From positions 1 to 15,289 of the forward strand of contig PTKD01000023.1 in NCBI GenBank assembly GCA_002938115.1: DNA of 15,289 bases. The letters run 5' to 3'. Below are positions 6,404 through 13,492 of this stretch, one piece after another. The DNA is from Alphaproteobacteria bacterium MarineAlpha9_Bin7. GTDB lineage: Bacteria > Pseudomonadota > Alphaproteobacteria > UBA7887. Made by a program: the position numbers and the translations under genes. Numbering within the stretch: position 1 is the stretch's first letter; each line of letters opens with the position of its first letter. The notes beneath the pieces are model-generated. The model worked only from the letters and a program-made list of their open reading frames with translations. It did not search any database and was not told where the DNA came from.

Positions 6404-6985
6404 ATGATCAAAGCTTGTCATCATCGGTTCGATCTTTGGTCGGTGTCGACCGGGTTTTCGTGCATCTGTCATATGCTTTTGTCGATGATTGCGCTGTCTA
6501 CCCTGGTGGCCTGCGATAAACTCGATTATGGCGCTGACCCAACTTATCCAAAACAGCAAGAGAAAACGGTAACTGCGGGCACGAGTTCCGTTCAAGGTGG
6601 ATCTAATGGCAGCTCTCTAATTGGCGATCTTTTTGAAGAGGATGAAGTTAACGTCCTGATGGTTGCTGTGAACGGATATCTATGGCGTGCATCGCTGGAC
6701 ACGCTTTCGTTCATGCCGCTTAGTTCCGCGGACCCGTTCGGCGGAGTTATTATCACAGATTGGTACTCGCCGCCCGAGACACCCGAGGAACGGTTCAAAG
6801 TAACCGCCTACATCCTCGACCGCGCCCTCAGATCAGATGGCATCCGAGTATCCGTCTTCCGCCAAACATTAACGGAAACCGGAAGTTGGGCCGATGTCGC
6901 GGTGTATGAAGGCTTAGCCAGTGATCTTGAAAACACCATTCTAAGCCGCGCACGGGAACTAAAGGTCCGGGCCAAGCCCGGGTAA
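6404..6985 (+). CDS. DUF3576 family lipoprotein
   Basis: A predicted lipoprotein of 193 aa belonging to the DUF3576 family, which commonly sits just upstream of leuS in alphaproteobacteria. Molecular function unknown. A hydrophobic stretch (about 24-36) ends in the lipobox LVAC with the lipidated cysteine at 37. After a Gly/Ser-rich spacer comes the conserved domain, including NGYLWRASLDTLSFMPL (about 89-105), DPFGGVIITDWY (about 110-121) and a C-terminal region with LDRALRSDGIRVSVFRQ. Start ATG 6404 has AAGGA 12 nt upstream and gives a long n-region; ATG 6473 (residue 24) would give a tighter signal peptide but lacks a visible ribosome site. The residue after the cysteine is Asp, which in enterobacteria retains lipoproteins in the inner membrane; whether this holds here is unknown. 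leuS follows after 85 bp. Confidence 0.87.
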   Translation: MIKACHHRFDLWSVSTGFSCICHMLLSMIALSTLVACDKLDYGADPTYPKQQEKTVTAGTSSVQGGSNGSSLIGDLFEEDEVNVLMVAVNGYLWRASLDTLSFMPLSSADPFGGVIITDWYSPPETPEERFKVTAYILDRALRSDGIRVSVFRQTLTETGSWADVAVYEGLASDLENTILSRARELKVRAKPG

Positions 6986-7070
6986 CGTACCCGTGATCGC
7001 ATTCCTTAGGTATCTGGCCGAGTTCGTAATTCCTAAATCCTTCTTCCAAATGACTGCCGAGTAAAATCGC

Positions 7071-9632
7071 ATGGCCCGCTATAACGCTCAAGAGACCGAA
7101 AAAAAATGGCAGACTTTTTGGGACGAGAACGCAATATTTGCGACCCCGGCCAGGTGCAACGATGAAAAATATTACATTCTCGAAATGTTTCCCTATCCGT
7201 CAGGCCGTATTCATATGGGCCACGTTCGGGTGTACACGTTGGGAGACGTGATCGCACGTTACAAAAAAGCGCAGGGTTTAGATGTTTTACATCCCATGGG
7301 ATGGGACGCTTTTGGGATGCCGGCAGAGAATGCCGCAATAGAGCAGGGTGTCCATCCCTCTAAGTGGACATGGGACAATATCGCAACTATGCGCCGACAA
7401 TTAAGATCGATGGGTTTATCCTACGACTGGTCTCGCGAGATAGCTACGTGTTCGCCCGATTATTACCAACACGAACAAACAATGTTTCTAGATTTACTGG
7501 AGGCTGACCTAGCGTACCGAAAAGAATCTTCGGTTAATTGGGACCCTGTCGACAACACGGTGCTCGCCAACGAACAGGTCATAGACGGGCGTGGCTGGCG
7601 CTCCGGTGCTTTGGTAGAACAACGTCTGCTCCCGCAGTGGATGTTCAGAATCACGGCGTATGCTGATGAACTTTTGGAAGGTTTGCCGACACTTGATCAA
7701 TGGCCAGAGTCGGTCCGGACAATGCAAGAGAACTGGATCGGCCGCTCCGAGGGCATGCAGATTAATTTCTCTCTGAAAGGCCGTGACGACCATTTAACTA
7801 TTTTCACAACTCGACACGACACTCTGTTTGGCGCGAGTTTCTGTGCTATTGCCCCAGATCACCCGTTGGCGAAGGAACTTGCCTCCAACAATCCCAAACT
7901 TGCCAATTTTATCGACGAATGCAGTCAGTTGGGCACCACTGAAGCAGCCTTGGAAAAAGCCGATAAGGTTGGTTTTGACACCGGGCTTGTCGCTCTACAT
8001 CCTTTCAATAGGAAACGGGAACTGATTGTTTTCGTGGCTAATTTTGTGCTCATGAATTATGGAACTGGGGCGATTTTTGGATGCCCAGGCCACGACCAAC
8101 GTGACCTAGACTTTGCCCGAAAATACGGCCTAGACGTTCTCCCGGTGGTTTGTCCCCACAGCTGCGCCGAGTCTGAGTTTATTGTAACCGACAAAGCCTT
8201 CACGGGGGACGGTAGGCTAATCAACTCAGAGTTCCTGAACGGTCTTTCTGTTAAAGATGCTCAGAGTGCTGCTGCCGAGCGCCTGGTACAGGAAAATCAA
8301 GGTGCAACCCACACCACTTATAGGTTACGCGATTGGGCCGTTTCCCGACAACGATATTGGGGATGTCCAATCCCGGTGCTGCATTGCCAAGAATGCGGAA
8401 TAGTGCCGGTACCCCGAAACGAGCTGCCAGTCCTGCTACCGGAAGACGTCGAATTTGACAAACCTGGTAACCCTTTGGAACTACACCCGACGTGGAAATT
8501 CATTCGATGTCCCCGCTGTGGCTCTCCTGCCGTACGAGAGACAGACACTTTTGACACATTTGTCGATTCCTCCTGGTATTTCTGCCGCTACGCGTGCCCC
8601 GATGCTGAAACACCCTTGGATGCACACGCGCTCAATGCTTGGCTTCCTGTGGATCAATATGTTGGTGGCATAGAGCATGCTATTCTCCATCTGCTATATT
8701 CACGCTTTTTCATGCGCGCAATGCGCGCATGCGGCCATGTCGAGTTTGACGAACCTTTCACCGGATTGCTGGCGCAAGGCATGGTTTGCCACGAGACGTA
8801 TAGTGATGCAAAAGGTTGGCTATTCCCCGAAGAAGTTGAGCCCAGCCAGGGAGGGGCGCTAGTGCGGCGCGACAATCAAGCGCCAGTAATCGTTGGTCGC
8901 TCCGAAAGTATGAGCAAATCGAAAAAGAATGTGGTTGACCCCGAAACTATCATTGGAACATACGGCGCCGATACTGCACGACTATTTATTTTATCAGATA
9001 GTCCCCCGGAACGAGACATCGAGTGGAGCGAGTCGGGTATCGATGGCGCATCCCGTTTTCTCCAGAGACTCTGGCGCATGGTGAATGAACCAAGGGTGCC
9101 TTTGGCCGCGAAAGACGCGCCCATGCCGAACAATGTAGAAGGTCCGTCTTTAGTGTTGCGTCGTGAGACCCACAGAGCAATTTCCGATGTTACTAATGAT
9201 ATTGAGAAATTTAGATTCAACCGAGCCGTCGCGCGGATCCGTGAACTAGCAAATATGATTGCCGGATTTGAATGTGACGATGAATGCGGATCAAGGGTTG
9301 TACGTGAAGCTTTGGAAACTTTGGTTCAACTAATGGGGCCGATGATGCCGCACATTGCAGAAGAAATGTGGCAGATGCTCGGCTACGAACCAAGTATCCT
9401 AAATTATCCTTGGCCGAAGCCCGACGTTGGCCTTATTGCCACAGAAACTGTAACTGTGGCGGTTCAGGTAAACGGAAAGTTACGCACAACCTTAACTTTG
9501 CGCGTGGACGCGGATCAGGGTGCTGCCAAAAGCCAGGCCCTAGCGGAACCGTCGGTAGTTGCTTCCATACGCGGCCGGGACATTCGCAAAATCATTATTG
9601 TTCCAAACCGTGTAATAAATGTGGTGGTTTAG
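7071..9632 (+). CDS. leuS: Leucyl-tRNA synthetase
   Basis: LeuRS is a class I aminoacyl-tRNA synthetase that charges tRNA-Leu with leucine and edits mischarged products. The 853-aa product is full length. The HIGH motif is HMGH at 48-51 after MFPYPSG. The CP1 editing domain shows TTRHDTLFG and the conserved Asp in CPGHDQRD. A zinc-ribbon-like insert carries CQECG (about 438-442) and CPRCG (about 480-484). The KMSKS loop reads SMSKSKKN at 613-620, so its first Lys is Ser while the second Lys (616) is kept. The anticodon-binding helices and the C-terminal TVAVQVNGKLR domain close the protein. Start ATG 7071 gives the family N-terminus MARYN. The end overlaps the lptE start by 14 bp, indicating translational coupling. 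A 21-bp near-perfect palindrome lies within the gene at 8711-8731. Confidence 0.97.
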   Translation: MARYNAQETEKKWQTFWDENAIFATPARCNDEKYYILEMFPYPSGRIHMGHVRVYTLGDVIARYKKAQGLDVLHPMGWDAFGMPAENAAIEQGVHPSKWTWDNIATMRRQLRSMGLSYDWSREIATCSPDYYQHEQTMFLDLLEADLAYRKESSVNWDPVDNTVLANEQVIDGRGWRSGALVEQRLLPQWMFRITAYADELLEGLPTLDQWPESVRTMQENWIGRSEGMQINFSLKGRDDHLTIFTTRHDTLFGASFCAIAPDHPLAKELASNNPKLANFIDECSQLGTTEAALEKADKVGFDTGLVALHPFNRKRELIVFVANFVLMNYGTGAIFGCPGHDQRDLDFARKYGLDVLPVVCPHSCAESEFIVTDKAFTGDGRLINSEFLNGLSVKDAQSAAAERLVQENQGATHTTYRLRDWAVSRQRYWGCPIPVLHCQECGIVPVPRNELPVLLPEDVEFDKPGNPLELHPTWKFIRCPRCGSPAVRETDTFDTFVDSSWYFCRYACPDAETPLDAHALNAWLPVDQYVGGIEHAILHLLYSRFFMRAMRACGHVEFDEPFTGLLAQGMVCHETYSDAKGWLFPEEVEPSQGGALVRRDNQAPVIVGRSESMSKSKKNVVDPETIIGTYGADTARLFILSDSPPERDIEWSESGIDGASRFLQRLWRMVNEPRVPLAAKDAPMPNNVEGPSLVLRRETHRAISDVTNDIEKFRFNRAVARIRELANMIAGFECDDECGSRVVREALETLVQLMGPMMPHIAEEMWQMLGYEPSILNYPWPKPDVGLIATETVTVAVQVNGKLRTTLTLRVDADQGAAKSQALAEPSVVASIRGRDIRKIIIVPNRVINVVV
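8711..8731. repeat. 10-bp inverted repeat with 1-base centre inside leuS
   Basis: The arms CATGCGCGCA (8711-8720) and TGCGCGCATG (8722-8731) are exact reverse complements around a single A. The sequence encodes the doubled MRA-MRA peptide of LeuRS, so part of the symmetry is a by-product of repeated codons with matching codon choice. Confidence 0.75.
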
Positions 9633-10167
9633 CAGGATATTGGGGCTGCTCGTGCTATCTGCAGCCATTCCTGGGTGCGGGTTGCAACCTATTTATGGGG
9701 ACCGGACAGGAGATGCTGTACTTACCCGATTGGCAGCGATTGAAATATCTCCAATGCGAGGTCTTCTTGGCGTTGAAATGTATAATCATTTGCGCGACAG
9801 CCTGTCACCAAGTGGCCAACCAGTATCCCCGACGTACCAATTGCAACTGGAATTCCAGACATATCGAGTGGCATTGATTACCGATTCGGATAGTCAGGTG
9901 CGCCGTTTCAACCTAGTAGTTGCAACAACCTATAATCTATTTGAAATCGAGTCCGGGAGTTTACTCGACTCTGGATCGTCCCGTGTCGTCACCAGTTATA
10001 ACGTGATTAAAACAAATAACTTTGGTACGTCAATTGCCGAGCAGGAGGCACAACTTCGCGGTATCCGACAGGCCAGCCGGCAAATCGTCTGGACACTGAC
10101 AGTATTTTTTAAACAGTTATTATCGGACACTACACAAAATTATGAAAATCGCGGCACGACAAGTTGA
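9619..10167 (+). CDS. lptE: LPS-assembly lipoprotein LptE
   Basis: LptE is the outer-membrane lipoprotein that plugs the LptD barrel and helps insert lipopolysaccharide at the cell surface. The 182-aa product has a signal peptide (residues 1-19) ending at lipobox IPGC, lipidated Cys 20, followed by GLQPIYG, a hallmark at the mature N-terminus of alphaproteobacterial LptE. The remainder is a mixed alpha/beta fold with a polar, Gln-rich C-terminal helix region (about 140-170). The ATG at 9619 lies inside the last codons of leuS (14-bp overlap) and no clear ribosome site precedes it, so translation is probably coupled. The 3' end overlaps holA by 26 bp. The order leuS-lptE-holA strongly supports the call despite weak sequence conservation in the family. 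Confidence 0.9.
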   Translation: MWWFSRILGLLVLSAAIPGCGLQPIYGDRTGDAVLTRLAAIEISPMRGLLGVEMYNHLRDSLSPSGQPVSPTYQLQLEFQTYRVALITDSDSQVRRFNLVVATTYNLFEIESGSLLDSGSSRVVTSYNVIKTNNFGTSIAEQEAQLRGIRQASRQIVWTLTVFFKQLLSDTTQNYENRGTTS

Positions 10168-11173
10168 GTCTCTACTCGAAAACCCGGGCCCGAACCTGCG
10201 TGCGGCCCTGTTGTATGGTCCCGACCAGGGGTTGGTACGGGAACGAGCCGATAGAATAGCCCGCTCCATAGTACAAGATTTCTCGGACCCCTTCCGTATC
10301 TCTGACCTCTCTGTTGCCAACATCAAAGATAGTCCGGATCGACTCTTGGACGAAGCAGCAGCCCTATCCATGACGAGCGGCGCACGGATCGTGCGAGTGC
10401 GAGGCGTTACTGATGAGCAGGCGCCACTTTTTTCCGCTCTTCTTGATGTCGAACAACAGTTGTCACTAGTGATCGCTGAAGCTGGTGAATTGCGGTCCCG
10501 TTCACCACTGCGAATTCTGTTCGAGAAATTTGAACATGCTGCCGCTATCGCTTGTTATTTAGATGACGCAAGTGGAATAGACCATTTAATTGATGAGATC
10601 TGCCAAGCCCATAATCTCACAATCACGCCGGATGCTCGTCGTTATCTTCTGAACAATCTCGGGTCTGATCGTCTGGTGAGTCGCAGCGAACTCGACAAAC
10701 TTGCACTTTACTTGGGTGAATCTCACCAAATAACCGTGTCCGTCGTTTCAGCTATTGTCGGCGACAACGGGGAGGCCACCTTGAATGGTTTTGCCATGGC
10801 AGTTGCCGGTGGTAATCACCGACAAGCGAGCCGCGCTCTTTCTCGGCTGAGGCTAGAAGGCATGACCCCAATACAGGCTATTCGTGGCATCCTACGTCAC
10901 TTGCACCGAGTTCATCTAGTCACCACACTGGTCGCCTCAGGCGAAAGTATCGGTCGCGCTGTCAGTAGCCTTCGTCCGTCCGTCCATTTTTCTGATAACA
11001 AGGCCTTTCAACGACAAGCGCTTGCTTGGCCCGCAGAAAAATTGCGAAGAGCCATGAACATACTGCTCGATGCGGAAACTGAATGCAAAAGCCGGAGCAA
11101 CATCGCCACCGTAATTGCAAACATGGCATTTTTACGAGTCATCAATGCAGCGCGGCAGCTAAAAATTCGATGA
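10142..11173 (+). CDS. holA: DNA polymerase III, delta subunit
   Basis: HolA (delta) is the clamp-opening subunit of the DNA polymerase III clamp loader. The 343-aa product matches the usual length. It shows the delta pattern: an N-terminal MKIAARQVESLL, a P-loop-like but non-catalytic LLYGPDQGLVRERADRIA segment (about 23-40), and a second domain with a helix rich in Leu/Arg. The C-terminal collar domain contains EGMTPIQAIRGILRHLHRVH (about 239-258) and ends near INAARQLKIR. The start overlaps the lptE end by 26 bp, consistent with coupling. The stop end overlaps the stop end of parB on the other strand by 15 bp. No intrinsic terminator is visible for this operon before parB. The family diverges in sequence, but synteny and motifs agree. 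Confidence 0.93.
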   Translation: MKIAARQVESLLENPGPNLRAALLYGPDQGLVRERADRIARSIVQDFSDPFRISDLSVANIKDSPDRLLDEAAALSMTSGARIVRVRGVTDEQAPLFSALLDVEQQLSLVIAEAGELRSRSPLRILFEKFEHAAAIACYLDDASGIDHLIDEICQAHNLTITPDARRYLLNNLGSDRLVSRSELDKLALYLGESHQITVSVVSAIVGDNGEATLNGFAMAVAGGNHRQASRALSRLRLEGMTPIQAIRGILRHLHRVHLVTTLVASGESIGRAVSSLRPSVHFSDNKAFQRQALAWPAEKLRRAMNILLDAETECKSRSNIATVIANMAFLRVINAARQLKIR

Positions 11174-12040
11174 CCGAGGTGCTGCTTGCTGATTTTGTAG
11201 TCTAGCGATTAACCGTTCTCGTTGTGACAGGTTTCGGTACGCGATACGCACGTCGCCACGATCGCCTTCACTACTGATCGTGACTTTAAACCCCAACAAA
11301 AGGCTGAGTTCTGCTTCTAGCTCCAGTGTGTCTGCGCTTTTGCCCTTACCCGATGCACTCCTGACGCGAAATTTGCTCACCAATTTTTCAGTTTGCCTTA
11401 CATTAAGCTGTTGTTTTATAACGATTTTAGCCATTTCTACCGGATCTTTGGCAGCCAACAAGGCACGAGCGTGGCCAGCTTGCAAAGCGCCCTCCTCCAA
11501 CCATTTTTGAACGGGCTCAGGTAAGTTAAGTAGCCGTACGGCATTCGCAACGTGGCTCCGACTCTTGCCAACTTGCCGTGCAATATTGTCTTGGGTTTCC
11601 CCGAAGTCATTGATTAAGCGCAAATATCCGCGCGCTTCCTCTATCGGACTGAGGTTCCGGCGCTGGATGTTTTCAATCAAGGCTATTTCAAGTGTTTCTC
11701 GGTCGCTTAACGTTCGAATCACCACCGGTACTTCGTGACACTGAGCCATTTGAGCGGCACGCCAGCGGCGCTCACCAGCAACAATTTGATATTGACCAAC
11801 ATGCGTCGGATCGGGCCGCACCAAAATAGGTTGGAGCACTCCCTTTTCCCGGACCGAGGCAGCCAACTCATCCAACTCCGTCGCATCGAAATATTTTCTG
11901 GGCTGTTGCGAGCCTCCCCGAATTAAATCGAGCGTTAGCGTTTGAAAGCCCCGCTCATTGCCGCCAATCAAACTCTCCGCGGTACTTTTGCCGAGCAAAG
12001 CGTCGAGGCCCTGTCCGAGACTATGTGTTTTCGAGCTCAT
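11159..12040 (-). CDS. parB: Chromosome-partitioning protein ParB
   Basis: ParB is a CTP-dependent DNA clamp that loads at parS and spreads, forming the partition complex moved by ParA. The 293-aa product has an N-terminal ParA-interaction stretch LGQGLDALLG (8-17), the CTP-binding domain with GERRWRAA (89-96) and ENIQR (123-127), a helix-turn-helix region (about 148-172, TQDNIARQVGKSRSHVANAV) and a C-terminal dimerisation domain. Position 10 is Gln where many homologues have Arg or Lys in the LGRGL/LGKGL motif. ATG 12040 overlaps the parA stop by 4 bp and is preceded by GGAGGT 9 nt upstream, inside parA. It is the last gene of the mnmG-rsmG-parA-parB run. Its DNA target, a perfect parS, is at 13412-13427. 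Confidence 0.97.
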   Translation of the reverse strand: MSSKTHSLGQGLDALLGKSTAESLIGGNERGFQTLTLDLIRGGSQQPRKYFDATELDELAASVREKGVLQPILVRPDPTHVGQYQIVAGERRWRAAQMAQCHEVPVVIRTLSDRETLEIALIENIQRRNLSPIEEARGYLRLINDFGETQDNIARQVGKSRSHVANAVRLLNLPEPVQKWLEEGALQAGHARALLAAKDPVEMAKIVIKQQLNVRQTEKLVSKFRVRSASGKGKSADTLELEAELSLLLGFKVTISSEGDRGDVRIAYRNLSQRERLIARLQNQQAAPRSSNF

Positions 12041-12852
12041 GCTGCCGGAACCTCCGCTTCTCGCCGTCTAATTTCCTTTACAAGCTGCATGTAAGCGAGT
12101 GCACCGCTGGACCTGTGATCATAAAGCAGCACTGGCTTACCATGAGAAGGTGCTTCGGACACCCGCACGTTTCTTGGGATGACCGTATCGTACACTTTTG
12201 AACCAAAATGGGCCCGCACGTCTGCAGCGACCTCGGCCGACAATTTATTTCGCTGATCATACATGGTCAGAAGTACACCCTTGATCTCAAGATTGGGATT
12301 GAAGTTTGCCCGCACTCGCTCAACCGTACGCGTTAACTGGGATAAACCTTCGAGTGCAAAAAACTCGCACTGCAGGGGAATCAACAGCGCGTCGACTGCA
12401 GCCATAGCGTTTAGGGTGAGGATCCCCAATGACGGTGGGCAATCAATCAGCAACTCATCATAAAACTCGGTGATGCCCGCAAGCCTATCACGAAGACGAA
12501 AAGCTCGGTCTGGCTTATCTACGAGTTCCAATTCAGCGCCTGTCAAATTGATATCCGACGGCACCAAATATAACCCTGGCACTTCGGTTGACATAGCTGC
12601 CTGGTCAACGGTCACCGCGCCCATTAGAACGTCATAAGCAGTGTGAATCCGTTTTCTGGGCGGAACACCAAGGCCAGTACTCGCGTTTCCTTGGGGATCA
12701 AGATCGATAACCAATACCCTCCGGTCTAGCGCCGCAAGGCCAGTCGCTAGATTGATAGCCGTCGTTGTTTTGCCCACGCCGCCTTTTTGGTTGGCGATGG
12801 CGATACGATGCGCCCTTTTCGGGGCATATTGCGTTTGACTATCAGCTGTCAT
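12037..12852 (-). CDS. parA: Chromosome-partitioning ATPase ParA
   Basis: ParA is a Walker-type ATPase that binds nucleoid DNA as an ATP dimer and pulls ParB-parS complexes apart. In the 271-aa product the deviant Walker A is KGGVGKTT (23-30), the Walker A' is DLDPQGNAS (50-58) and Walker B is LLIDCPPSLG (134-143). The C-terminal VIPRNVRVSEAPSHGKPVLLYD block is typical of chromosomal ParA/Soj. No N-terminal helix-turn-helix is present, which separates it from many plasmid ParA proteins. The start (ATG 12852) overlaps the rsmG end by 11 bp and has no strong ribosome site, so coupling is likely. Complete, with no unusual key residue. Confidence 0.97.
   Translation of the reverse strand: MTADSQTQYAPKRAHRIAIANQKGGVGKTTTAINLATGLAALDRRVLVIDLDPQGNASTGLGVPPRKRIHTAYDVLMGAVTVDQAAMSTEVPGLYLVPSDINLTGAELELVDKPDRAFRLRDRLAGITEFYDELLIDCPPSLGILTLNAMAAVDALLIPLQCEFFALEGLSQLTRTVERVRANFNPNLEIKGVLLTMYDQRNKLSAEVAADVRAHFGSKVYDTVIPRNVRVSEAPSHGKPVLLYDHRSSGALAYMQLVKEIRRREAEVPAA
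12050..12055 (-). promoter_or_regulatory. Shine-Dalgarno site of parB inside parA
   Basis: GGAGGT on the minus strand lies 9 nt before the parB ATG (12040) within the last codons of parA. It gives parB its own ribosome site in addition to stop-start coupling. Confidence 0.6.
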
Positions 12853-13474
12853 TGGCGCGCATTAGTTCTCGTAACTCTAACACAATCCCGCTCGGGTCCG
12901 TGCGGCTCTGGTGTCTATGCACTCGCATTGTCCAGTCTTTAGCCGCTTGGGTCAATTCTCGTTCGAACGATCCGCCCTTATGGAGCAGCGCCACGCCCCC
13001 AGGCTTCAACCAACGACGCACGTACCCCAAGAGCTTAGATAAGGGAGCTACGGCGCGTGCAGTCACGACGTCTGCCAATACTGGTGCAGAAACTTTTTCA
13101 AATCTAGCGTTGGTTATCCGAGCGGGCGTTCCTGTTACGCGCGCTACTTCGGCCAAAAAGGAACACTTCCGCTTATTACTTTCGAGCAACTCCACACCCG
13201 ACTGTCCCATAATGGATAGAACCATGCCAGGAAAGCCGGCACCGCTGCCTAAATCGACAAGACGGCGGGTTTTCGGGTGACACAATTCTCTCAACTGGGC
13301 AGAATCAAAAAAATGACGGTGCCACAAATCATCAAGACTACCCCTTCCTATCAAATTTATTTGTTGCTGCCACCGACGCAAACATTCTGCATACGCTTCA
13401 AGTTTCAATAATGTTTCACGTGAAACACCGGTTCTAACTTGAAAGTCCTTTGACCCAAAATTGCCAGATATCAT
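12842..13474 (-). CDS. rsmG: 16S rRNA (guanine(527)-N7)-methyltransferase RsmG
   Basis: RsmG (GidB) methylates N7 of G527 in 16S rRNA using S-adenosylmethionine. The 210-aa product has an N-terminal helix region with GVSRETLLKLEAYAE (16-30) and the segment NLIGRGSLDDLWHRHFFDS (40-58). The SAM-binding motif is LVDLGSGAGFPGMVL (72-86), then ELLESNKRKCSFL (95-107) and a TARAVAPLSKLL segment. The ATG 13474 is 18 bp after the mnmG stop. Codons 17-21 (Val-Ser-Arg-Glu-Thr) are written by the parS palindrome, so this stretch is under both protein and DNA-site constraint. The parA start overlaps the 3' end. Streptomycin sensitivity is linked to this enzyme in other bacteria. Confidence 0.96.
   Translation of the reverse strand: MISGNFGSKDFQVRTGVSRETLLKLEAYAECLRRWQQQINLIGRGSLDDLWHRHFFDSAQLRELCHPKTRRLVDLGSGAGFPGMVLSIMGQSGVELLESNKRKCSFLAEVARVTGTPARITNARFEKVSAPVLADVVTARAVAPLSKLLGYVRRWLKPGGVALLHKGGSFERELTQAAKDWTMRVHRHQSRTDPSGIVLELRELMRANDS
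13412..13427. promoter_or_regulatory. parS centromere site (ParB-binding palindrome)
   Basis: TGTTTCACGTGAAACA is a perfect 16-bp palindrome identical to the classic bacterial parS consensus. It lies within rsmG, 1.4 kb from the parB start, in the same operon as parA and parB. It is the only copy I see in the window. ParB is expected to load here. Confidence 0.96.
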
Positions 13475-13492
13475 TTGCGCCGGTATCGCCGG

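Noticed and set aside
1977..9412. Scattered TTATCC strings resembling DnaA boxes (for example near 1978, 3797, 6544 and 9404)
   Set aside because: They are single, inside coding sequence, imperfect and not clustered with an AT-rich unwinding region, so no origin is called.
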